From the NCBI GenBank assembly GCA_022360105.1, contig JAKSDL010000520.1, forward strand, positions 1 to 5,342: a stretch of 5,342 nt of DNA. Direction: 5' to 3'. Shown here piece after piece: positions 1-5,342 of the stretch. The position numbers were made by a program, and so were the translations under genes. Position 1 is the first letter of the stretch, and each line of letters begins with the position of its first letter. The notes beneath the pieces are model-generated. The model had not been told where the DNA came from, made no database searches, and saw only the letters and a program-made list of their open reading frames with translations. The DNA is from Pseudomonadota bacterium. Its GTDB lineage: Bacteria > SAR324 > XYD2-FULL-50-16 > JAHJRI01.

Positions 1-1569
1 CTCCAGCTCCGGCATGATAACCATGAACGCTCCTTTTTCATACAAGGTTTTCATCTGCTCCGGCCCTTCAGCAATGGCTACAATATCCAGGTTCGGATTC
101 AATTGTTTTACCTTGGTAATCGCGGGATTGGTCACAGAAATAAAGGGAATGGACAAAAGTAACAGGTTGGCAGTGTCCAAAGACACCTCATCAAGCACAA
201 TTTCCCGACAGACATCTCCAAAAACAACTGGAAATCCTGCCTGCTTGCATTGCTCAAAACGTCGATAAGTGAACTCCACAATTACAAAATTGACTTCCAT
301 TAAGGTCAGCATTCGAGCGACCTGTTGACCGACCCTTCCACCCCCTGCGATTACTACGTGATCTTTCAATCCGGTATCAGGCATGTTAACTGTTTGCAGA
401 GAGTCACGTCGCAGCAACCTCTTTTTAATGGAATAAAGAGGGGCTGCCAGTCCCGAAACAGGAGGCGTCAACACCATGCTGATTATTGCGATGGACAGGA
501 CAAACGAATAGACTTCGGGCTGGATCGAATTGGTCTGCATTCCCAGCTGAGCCAGCACAAAAGAAAACTCCCCAACCTGAAACAATCCCAGACCGACAGC
601 CAGTGGCACAATATTACCGTATCCGAAAACACCGGTTACAATTCCAAAGATAATTCCCTTGCCAATACCTACAATCAGAAGAACCACTAATATCTGAATC
701 CAGTTCGCAGCCACAAATTCCGTGTCCAGAAGCATACCAACGGAAGTAAAAAACAACAATCCGAATATATCTCTCAGCGAAACAATATCACTGAGTGCTT
801 TATGACTGTATTCCGATTCACTGATGACCATACCGGCGACAAAAGCTCCAAAAGCAAATGATAACCCAACCAGATAGGTTATATAGCCAATCCCCAGTCC
901 AATTGCGGTAATTGTCATTAAAAACAACTCTCGTGATTCTCTCTGGGCAATGTATCCCAACAGTTTTGGGAGCAATTTTGCACCAAGAAAAATCATGGTT
1001 CCTAAAAACACTGCAGATTTGATAGCCGCCATGCCCAAAACCGGAAGACCGGCTTTGGGGTCCTGCAGTTGAGGCATGATAATCAAAAAAGGAACAATTG
1101 CCAGATCCTGGACAATTAACATTCCTATCATAACACGACTGGAAAGCGTGCCCATCCATCCTTGATTCATCAGCGTCTTTAAGATCACCATGGTGCTGGA
1201 AAAGGAGATCAAGGCTCCAAACCATAAAGATGAAACAATTCCCCAATCAAGCCAAAAACCGATACCAAAGCCATAAAGCATCGTCAGGATAATCTGAATA
1301 GGGGTGCCGATTAATGCTATTTTCCAAACAGGCTTTAACTCTCCGAAAGAGAATTCAAGGCCAAGAGCAAAGAGCAAGAGGGCCACGCCTATTTCAGCCA
1401 GTTTTTCAATCTCATGAATATCGGAAACACCCAGCCCTCCGGTCAAGGGACTGATCAACATGCCTGCCAGCAAATATCCCACAACAAGAGGTTGTTTCAG
1501 TTTTTCAGCGACCACAGCCCCAATAAGACCGGCCACAACAATGACGATAATATCTCCAGCAATTCCCAT
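1..1569 (-). CDS. Kef/RosB-type monovalent cation:proton antiporter (CPA2 family), C-terminus cut by window edge
   Basis: Inner-membrane antiporter expected to exchange K+ or Na+ for protons. Reading the minus strand from the ATG at 1569-1567 gives 523 codons without a stop up to position 1. The N-terminal ~380 residues are strongly hydrophobic and carry CPA2 hallmarks: [11 protein letters not shown] (31-41), [11 protein letters not shown] (64-74), a Gln154-Asp155 pair in [12 protein letters not shown] (the Asp typical of the ion-binding helix), and GEFSFVLA in a late helix. A soluble TrkA-N/KTN domain follows at about residue 403, with the dinucleotide-binding loop GGGRVG (408-413) and Glu432 at the end of strand 2, which suggests NAD(H) binding. 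The last residues seen, VIMPELE, are typical of this domain, so I infer only a short tail is missing, or a TrkA-C domain. The ATG is the first in frame after an upstream TGA and has a weak AAAGG seven bases before it. I see no KefF/KefG-like partner, so glutathione gating cannot be claimed. It diverges from glpR. Confidence 0.93.
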   Translation of the reverse strand, partial: MGIAGDIIVIVVAGLIGAVVAEKLKQPLVVGYLLAGMLISPLTGGLGVSDIHEIEKLAEIGVALLLFALGLEFSFGELKPVWKIALIGTPIQIILTMLYGFGIGFWLDWGIVSSLWFGALISFSSTMVILKTLMNQGWMGTLSSRVMIGMLIVQDLAIVPFLIIMPQLQDPKAGLPVLGMAAIKSAVFLGTMIFLGAKLLPKLLGYIAQRESRELFLMTITAIGLGIGYITYLVGLSFAFGAFVAGMVISESEYSHKALSDIVSLRDIFGLLFFTSVGMLLDTEFVAANWIQILVVLLIVGIGKGIIFGIVTGVFGYGNIVPLAVGLGLFQVGEFSFVLAQLGMQTNSIQPEVYSFVLSIAIISMVLTPPVSGLAAPLYSIKKRLLRRDSLQTVNMPDTGLKDHVVIAGGGRVGQQVARMLTLMEVNFVIVEFTYRRFEQCKQAGFPVVFGDVCREIVLDEVSLDTANLLLLSIPFISVTNPAITKVKQLNPNLDIVAIAEGPEQMKTLYEKGAFMVIMPELE

Positions 1570-1741
1570 CGATATGCCTTTGGTAAAGAAAAATAGATTT
1601 CTGTTTTGGCGCAATCATTAATAATTTCAAACTATTCAATTCTATTCTAAAGCAGTTCAAAAGATTCTGCAAACCTTCAACATTTATCAGTCTTTGAGTT
1701 TTTTTGTGATTAGGATGCGACACACCGCTTTCACAGGGCAC

Positions 1742-1765
1742 GATTCCCAAGTATCCCGGGGAATC
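1742..1765. repeat. Perfect 7-bp inverted repeat with 10-bp spacer
   Basis: GATTCCC (1742-1748) is repeated inverted as GGGAATC (1759-1765), with ten bases between. The centres of the two arms are 17 bp apart, somewhat more than one and a half helical turns. It lies in the divergent promoter region and is not followed by a T run on the plus strand, so it looks more like a regulator-binding site than a terminator. The cognate regulator is unknown and chance occurrence is possible. Confidence 0.4.
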
Positions 1766-1799
1766 TCATTTATTCGTGATAGTGTTTTAGAAGTTAGCG

Positions 1800-1819
1800 A
1801 CTTTTCGTTCTCGAAAAAA
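1800..1819. promoter_or_regulatory. Candidate GlpR operator upstream of glpR
   Basis: A perfect inverted repeat, TTTTCG-TTCT-CGAAAA (1802-1817), sits about 110 bp before the likely glpR ATG. The E. coli GlpR operator, as I remember it, is a 20-bp palindrome WATKYTCGWWWWCGAMMATW. Aligned over 1800-1819, 17 of 20 positions agree, including both TCG/CGA half-site cores at the correct four-base separation. Together with a GlpR encoded immediately downstream, this suggests negative autoregulation, and possibly an effect on the divergent antiporter gene. No second copy with this spacing was found upstream of the other genes in the window. Confidence 0.55.
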
Positions 1820-1929
1820 AATGTGCGGTTTTGATCTTGAACGACTGGCAAGACAGTGTTAAAAGGATCAACAGAAGCGCTCCAAGTTTAACTGAAACCT
1901 TATTACAGACTTCAACCATTTATAACCCC

Positions 1930-2718
1930 ATGACCGAATCCGAAGATTTAATGCCTGCCAGACATCAACGTATCATTGAGCTGGTATCCGAAAGTGGATT
2001 TGTTTCCATCGAGGAACTTGCAATAAAATTTGAAGTCACCCCTCAAACCATCCGTAGGGACATCAACAAACTGAGTGCACAGGGCCTGTTAAAAAGATTT
2101 CATGGTGGCGCCAGTGTATCTTCCAGTGTCCGCAACATTGCTTATCAGACCAGAAAATCCCTTTATTTTGAGGAAAAGGTGAGGATTGCCGAATTTACCG
2201 CTGATTTTATTCCGGATGATGCCTCCGTATTCATCAACATAGGAACCACCACGGAGGAGGTGGCAAGGGCATTGGCAAAAAAACGTAAAGGTCTGAAAGT
2301 CATCACCAATAATCTGAATGTGGCTTCGATTTTAGGTATTAATGAGAATTTTGAAGTAATCATTGCCGGGGGAATGGTTCGCAGTAAAGATTTTGGTATC
2401 ACTGGAGAAGCAACGGTTGAGTTCATCAAACAATTCAAGGTGGATATTGGCATTATTGGGGTGAGTGGTATCGACTCCGATGGGTCTCTTCTGGATTTTG
2501 ACTATCACGAAGTCAGGGTAGCCAAAACGATTATAGCCAATTCCCGTCGGATTTTTCTCATCACGGACAGTTCAAAGTTTGGAAGGAATGCCATGGTTCG
2601 GCTGGGAGAGTTGAGCGATATTGACGCTATTTTCACCGATTCCAAGCCCCCGAAAGAATACGGGCAAGCCATTGCTGATGCCGGAGTATCACTCTATTTG
2701 GCTGAAGACAAGGAATAA
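1930..2718 (+). CDS. glpR: GlpR, DeoR-family glycerol-3-phosphate regulon repressor
   Basis: Cytoplasmic repressor that, in the known family, represses glycerol and glycerol-3-phosphate uptake and catabolism genes and is released by glycerol-3-phosphate. From the ATG at 1930 it has 262 residues, close to the DeoR norm of about 250-260. The N-terminal DeoR winged helix-turn-helix spans about residues 11-60: RHQRIIELV, then EELAIKFEVTPQTIRRDINKL with its recognition helix, then the wing KRFHGGA. The effector-binding DeoRC domain follows, with IGTTTEE (104-110), TNNLNVA (126-132), AGGMVRSKDFGITGEAT (146-162) and GIDSDGSLLDFDYHEVR (180-196). The last, plus DSSKFGRNAMV (213-223), is nearly identical to E. 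coli GlpR as I recall it, which is why I name glpR rather than a generic DeoR member. The start is uncertain: neither 1930 nor the ATG at 1951 (255 residues, best fit to family N-termini) has a good Shine-Dalgarno, and the frame is open back to a TTG at 1831. No glycerol genes are adjacent. Confidence 0.88.
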   Translation: MTESEDLMPARHQRIIELVSESGFVSIEELAIKFEVTPQTIRRDINKLSAQGLLKRFHGGASVSSSVRNIAYQTRKSLYFEEKVRIAEFTADFIPDDASVFINIGTTTEEVARALAKKRKGLKVITNNLNVASILGINENFEVIIAGGMVRSKDFGITGEATVEFIKQFKVDIGIIGVSGIDSDGSLLDFDYHEVRVAKTIIANSRRIFLITDSSKFGRNAMVRLGELSDIDAIFTDSKPPKEYGQAIADAGVSLYLAEDKE

Positions 2719-2725
2719 ATCGGAA

Positions 2726-3074
2726 TTAGAGCTTACCTCCAAGACTAAACTCCCCGTAAACAGAAGCAGGATATCCTTTTGATCTTACATAATCCCCGGC
2801 TTTAAGCCAGGCTTTACCATAATAGTCTTCTGCCGCCTCCTGGTAAAACTTCAACATATATTCCTTGGCCCCCCGGGACTGCCGAAAATTGACCGAGCAC
2901 CCCCAGCGCCAGATCGCAGTTTGCAACATCATAGTCTACCGGCCGGGTTTTCACTTCTGCCCCGGGACGGTAGTGAAAACCTGGTATGTTGAGTTTTGTC
3001 AGCTGACACCTTCTAAAATTCCAGAGACTCTGGGGTAGGCCCAACCAAAAGATGAGCCCGATAGCAATAAAAAC
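2726..3074 (-). pseudogene. Unrecognised small gene remnant, probably broken by a one-base frameshift
   Basis: Two overlapping minus-strand frames look like one interrupted protein. The upstream frame opens after a TGA at 3077-3075 with a hydrophobic stretch, VFIAIGLIFWLGLPQSLW, and continues through GFHYRPGAEVKTRPVDYD and NCDLALGVLGQFSAVPG. The downstream frame gives AKEYMLKFYQEAAEDYYG, then KAWLKAGDYVRSKGYP, and ends SVYGEFSLGGKL at a TAA only 7 bp from the glpR stop. Removing one G from the G6 run (C6 on the plus strand, 2869-2874) would join them into about 115 codons reading VPG-AKEY. No ATG lies in the upstream frame; the first usual start is a TTG at 3044, so the 5' end may also be damaged. 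The hydrophobic start suggests a signal or anchor and an exported product. I do not recognise the family. It could instead be a sequencing error in a live gene, or chance open frames. Confidence 0.4.
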
Positions 3075-3139
3075 TCAAACAGTTTAACCTGAGTATTATA
3101 ACAAATTCAATATTCCCAACCGATCAGGAAAAATAAATT

Positions 3140-4651
3140 ATGCCCTCATTACGTTTTATGCCACTAATAGTGGTTGCATTAGTCACCATTCAAGGATGTG
3201 CTCCTTCGATCAGGCAGGTTTATCTGAAAAATGCTGACCGGCCGGATCAAGCTGTTGCTTTTTTTAATGAACTGGACAACATCGTGGAAGCCGGCTCCAA
3301 AGAGAATGTCGCCTATGCCAGGGTGCCTGGTTTTCCTTATCTGAAGGCAGATCGATTTCTTGCCGAATTAAAAAACCACCTGACGTCCGAATCCAGGCGA
3401 AATGACTGGGTTAGATATCTGCAGAAAAGGGATTTGGAGGTTCGTCATTCTGAAATTAATGCGCTTTCTCAGAAGGAAATTGAGCAGCTCTTGGAGAAGA
3501 CCAACCTATCCGGACCGTCTGTTCACAGTACCGTATACGAATACTACCGGCGTTATTCCAAAATCTTATACGAACACGACAAACAACGGCAAAACTTCGT
3601 GGAAGCGCTTATGGAATCTGTGTCCGTGGCCGATGATTATTCCACAGCCATGAGAACTTTTGGGCTCTATCCCCTTGCTTATTTACCTGTGGTTTACTTT
3701 TCAGATCGAGCTTTCGACAAAATCAGGGACTGGCATCAACTGCCCCTGGACGCTTTTAACAACCAAGGTGAACTGATTAGTTACAAATCAGCGCTTTCGA
3801 ATAGTAATGCCAACGCTTCCGCTGTCTTGGGGTCTGCTGATTACGATTCATTTGGGCTTCCCGTACTTTCCGATCAAGAAATCCAACTCATCGCTCAAGC
3901 CTATGCTCCCGTGATCTTGCAAGACACGGCCGCCGACTATGACAGGATTGGTACTTTTGAGTGGAAAGGAACCCAACCAACCTTAAACACCGAATCTGCT
4001 ACTGTTTATTACTATCTGACTTATGGTTTGATAGAGAAGCAACCCGTTATTCAAATCAACTATTCATTCTGGTATACAGAACGCGAAGGAGAGCTTGCCC
4101 CCTGGTTTGAAAAAGGAGAGTTTGATGGTTTAACCATCCGTTTTTCTTTAACCCGCACCGGTGATCCGGTAATGCTTGACATAATGAACAATTGCGGGTG
4201 TTATCACTTTTTTGTTCCAAATGCCGAATTTGTTCAGTCGGTGAAAGAACTGGATTTCGAAATTGATCCTCTGGTTCCGAAGTGGCTCCCCAAATTCGAC
4301 AACGATTTTCCACTGCTTTTTCGCGTCAACAGCGGTTGGCACCAGGTTGAGCACATTGCATCCGAGAAATTGCCCACGGATTCGTTATCCTATGAACTGG
4401 TCCCGTACAAAGCACTGGAGACCTTGCCGACCCCCCAAGGCAATACAGTAAACTTGTTCGATGAAGAAGGCATCATGAAGGAGTCATACCGCATTGAACC
4501 TTACATCTTTTTTTCAATGGGAATTCCTAAAGTCGGTTATATGAGGCAACGTGGAAATCATCCCATCAAAATGCTGGGACGGGATCATTTTGATAATCCA
4601 TTGCTTTTTAATCGCAATTTTACTTTTAAAAAACTTTCAGATACAAACTAG
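3140..4651 (+). CDS. Predicted outer-membrane lipoprotein of unknown function with a CGCYH motif
   Basis: A 503-residue protein of unknown function. The N-terminus is a lipoprotein signal: Arg5, a hydrophobic core, then Ile-Gln-Gly-Cys (17-20) as lipobox, so Cys20 should be lipidated. Gln at the middle lipobox position is unusual. Alanine at the next position fits outer-membrane sorting by the Lol rule. The mature protein has a charged, helix-rich first half with GFPYLKADRFL (64-74). A second half from about Tyr255 is rich in aromatic beta-type sequence: YAPVI (255), RIGTFEW (269-275), NYSFWYTERE (307-316), FDGLTIRF (328-335), NNCGCYHFF (350-358), NSGWHQVEH (397-405) and MRQRGNHP near residue 468, ending GRDHFD (480-485). 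This resembles, from memory only, a conserved hypothetical family of Gram-negative bacteria; I know no function for it. The paired cysteines and several histidines could bind a metal or form a disulfide, which is inference. The ATG has AGGAA nine bases upstream. The gene looks monocistronic. Confidence 0.85.
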   Translation: MPSLRFMPLIVVALVTIQGCAPSIRQVYLKNADRPDQAVAFFNELDNIVEAGSKENVAYARVPGFPYLKADRFLAELKNHLTSESRRNDWVRYLQKRDLEVRHSEINALSQKEIEQLLEKTNLSGPSVHSTVYEYYRRYSKILYEHDKQRQNFVEALMESVSVADDYSTAMRTFGLYPLAYLPVVYFSDRAFDKIRDWHQLPLDAFNNQGELISYKSALSNSNANASAVLGSADYDSFGLPVLSDQEIQLIAQAYAPVILQDTAADYDRIGTFEWKGTQPTLNTESATVYYYLTYGLIEKQPVIQINYSFWYTEREGELAPWFEKGEFDGLTIRFSLTRTGDPVMLDIMNNCGCYHFFVPNAEFVQSVKELDFEIDPLVPKWLPKFDNDFPLLFRVNSGWHQVEHIASEKLPTDSLSYELVPYKALETLPTPQGNTVNLFDEEGIMKESYRIEPYIFFSMGIPKVGYMRQRGNHPIKMLGRDHFDNPLLFNRNFTFKKLSDTN

Positions 4652-4796
4652 ATATTCGATCGCTTCTGCAGGCAAACGGAAAGGAAAATTTTCAAAAAAT
4701 CAGTTCAACTTAAAATTGCTCGCAGGAATGACTGCATGCGATGTTTGTCGACATAAAAAAAATGTCATTGATTAAAACAATCAGACTCTTGCGAAC

Positions 4797-4874
4797 AGGT
4801 TTTTCTTCAATTTATCCTCATTTTCGTGTTAGGATCGACTCAAAAATAAATTTGAATCAAGCCTGGAAAAACCT
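4797..4874. repeat. Nested inverted repeats that could fold into a long stem, upstream of the sensor gene
   Basis: Three arm pairs nest in 78 bases. The outer pair is AGGTTTTTC (4797-4805) with GAAAAACCT (4866-4874), a perfect 9 bp. The middle pair is TTCAATTT (4806-4813) with AAATTTGAA (4848-4856), with one bulged T. The inner pair is ATCCT (4814-4818) with AGGAT (4831-4835) around a 12-base loop. The 5' arm is continuous, while the 3' arm has bulges of about 12 and 9 bases. It could be a leader RNA structure, a DNA-level control element or a weak terminator-like fold. AT-richness makes chance pairing a real possibility. Confidence 0.35.
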
Positions 4875-4882
4875 ATTCAGTC

Positions 4883-4888
4883 TATAAT
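4883..4888 (+). promoter_or_regulatory. Possible -10 box for the sensor gene
   Basis: A perfect TATAAT ends 20 bases before the ATG at 4909. No -35-like hexamer lies 15-18 bp upstream and there is no extended -10 TG, so an activator or chance must be assumed. If it is used, transcription would begin only about 13 bases before the start codon. Confidence 0.25.
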
Positions 4889-4908
4889 CTACCGTTACTA
4901 CCAGTCAG

Positions 4909-5342
4909 ATGAATAAAAAACCGGTTCTTTTCATTGTTTCTTTGATTGCTGGCCTGCTTTTTTCGATGAAATCCCACGCTCTCAATCCTGAACGCTCGAT
5001 GACCCAGTACATGCAGACTGTCTGGACAACAAACCAGGGCTTGCCTTCCGACGATTTGATGGATCTGGTTCAGGATGCAGACGGATTTATCTGGATCGGT
5101 TCCTATGAAGGGCTGATCCGCTTTGACGGTGTGGAATTTCGGGTTCTTTCAAAATACACCCACAGGGGATTTGATAGCACATCTGCCCGGATTCTCTACC
5201 GAGATATCCGGAATGTCCTCTGGATTGGCACTAATGGAGAAGGTCTGGCTAAATATGCCAAGGGACAATTTACCATGTATACCACGCGAAACGGATTGCC
5301 GGACAACTCCATAAGAAGAATCTTTATGGATAAAGGCGGCTC
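4909..5342 (+). CDS. Two-component-regulator-propeller (Reg_prop) sensor protein, N-terminal fragment cut by window edge
   Basis: The first 144 codons of an exported sensor. Residues 1-24 form a Sec signal peptide: NKK, a hydrophobic core, then SHA before Leu25. Next comes the standard opening of periplasmic Reg_prop propellers: VWTTNQGLPSDDLMDLVQD (38-56), then DGFIWIGSYEGLIRFDG (58-74) as blade one. A second blade is VLWIGTNGEGLAKYAKG (103-119), which lacks the usual Asp-Gly in its turn. The third blade opens with TRNGLPDNSIRRIFMDKGG (126-144) at the edge. In known relatives about fourteen such blades and a Y_Y_Y domain precede one membrane helix and a cytoplasmic histidine kinase, GGDEF or regulator domain; which one applies here is outside the window. 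The start has no clear Shine-Dalgarno, but it is the Met directly preceding the signal peptide. It follows the lipoprotein gene by 257 bp and probably has its own promoter. Confidence 0.88.
   Translation, partial: MNKKPVLFIVSLIAGLLFSMKSHALNPERSMTQYMQTVWTTNQGLPSDDLMDLVQDADGFIWIGSYEGLIRFDGVEFRVLSKYTHRGFDSTSARILYRDIRNVLWIGTNGEGLAKYAKGQFTMYTTRNGLPDNSIRRIFMDKGG

Larger units (their letters stand above)
1570..1929. other. Divergent intergenic region between the antiporter gene and glpR
   Basis: About 360 bases with no convincing gene on either strand. It must hold the promoters of both flanking genes, but I find no clean -35/-10 pair with normal spacing for either. The antiporter-proximal half (1590-1710) is AT-rich. 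The glpR-proximal half holds a perfect 7-bp inverted repeat (1742-1765) and a GlpR-operator-like palindrome (1800-1819), listed separately. The glpR frame stays open upstream to a TTG at 1831, so the last 99 bases could be translated if glpR starts there. Confidence 0.7.

Noticed and set aside
14..690. Plus-strand open frames at 14-268 and 325-690
   Set aside because: They are antisense to the antiporter gene and their translations resemble no protein family.
818..1246. 142-codon open frame on the minus strand
   Set aside because: It lies entirely inside the antiporter gene in another frame of the same strand; the antiporter frame gives clear CPA2 motifs and this one gives none.
1712..1735. 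TGTGA and TCACA elements as a CRP-type site
   Set aside because: The two half-sites are much too far apart; a CRP site needs a six-base spacer.
1821..1862. 13-codon ORF beginning ATG TGC GGT, just after the GlpR-like operator, as a leader peptide
   Set aside because: There is no ribosome-binding site, no regulatory codon run and no nearby attenuator; ORFs this short are common by chance.
3083..3100. TATTAT (3094-3099) as the -10 of the lipoprotein promoter
   Set aside because: No acceptable -35 hexamer is found at 16-18 bp, so it cannot be told from AT-rich background.
4684..4693. GAAAATTTTC palindrome after the lipoprotein stop
   Set aside because: It is short, has no loop and is made almost wholly of A and T; it is likely chance in this composition.
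4752..4768. GACAT-A7-ATGTC hairpin as a terminator for the lipoprotein gene
   Set aside because: The stem is only 5 bp, AT-rich and not followed by a T run.
4741..4887. 48-codon ORF starting MFVDIKKMSLIK between the lipoprotein and sensor genes
   Set aside because: The nearest AGGA is 13 bases from the ATG, the composition is that of AT-rich spacer DNA, and it overlaps the nested inverted repeats. I recognise no family. Conservation in relatives would be needed to revive it.

Overview
The window (5342 bases, moderate GC of roughly 45%) looks like chromosomal DNA of a Gram-negative bacterium. The evidence is a predicted outer-membrane lipoprotein, a Sec-exported beta-propeller sensor, and a GlpR that reads very like the enterobacterial protein. 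I would guess a proteobacterium or a nearby phylum; the lineage cannot be fixed from this sequence. No RNA genes, CRISPR array, insertion sequence, phage gene or defence island were seen.

Layout: (1) Positions 1-1569, minus strand: the first 523 codons of a Kef/RosB-type CPA2 cation:proton antiporter with an NAD-binding TrkA-N domain, cut by the left edge. (2) Positions 1570-1929: a non-coding divergent region with a 24-bp inverted repeat and a good candidate GlpR operator. (3) Positions 1930-2718, plus strand: glpR, the glycerol-3-phosphate regulon repressor, standing alone without glpD, glpK or glpF beside it. (4) Positions 2726-3074, minus strand: an unrecognised, probably decayed small gene whose two reading frames would join if one G were removed from a G6 run. 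(5) Positions 3140-4651, plus strand: a 503-residue lipoprotein of unknown function with a Cys-Gly-Cys-Tyr-His motif. (6) Positions 4652-4908: an AT-rich intergenic region with nested inverted repeats and a possible -10 box. (7) Positions 4909 to the right edge, plus strand: the secretion signal and first propeller blades of a Reg_prop-type sensor protein, cut by the window.

The genes do not form an evident pathway. The antiporter and glpR diverge. The remnant runs head-on into glpR with a 7-bp gap. The lipoprotein and the sensor are probably separate transcription units. The items most worth following are the GlpR operator, the uncharacterised lipoprotein, the frameshifted remnant and the folded element in front of the sensor gene. 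Nothing seen here amounts to a clear new multi-gene system.
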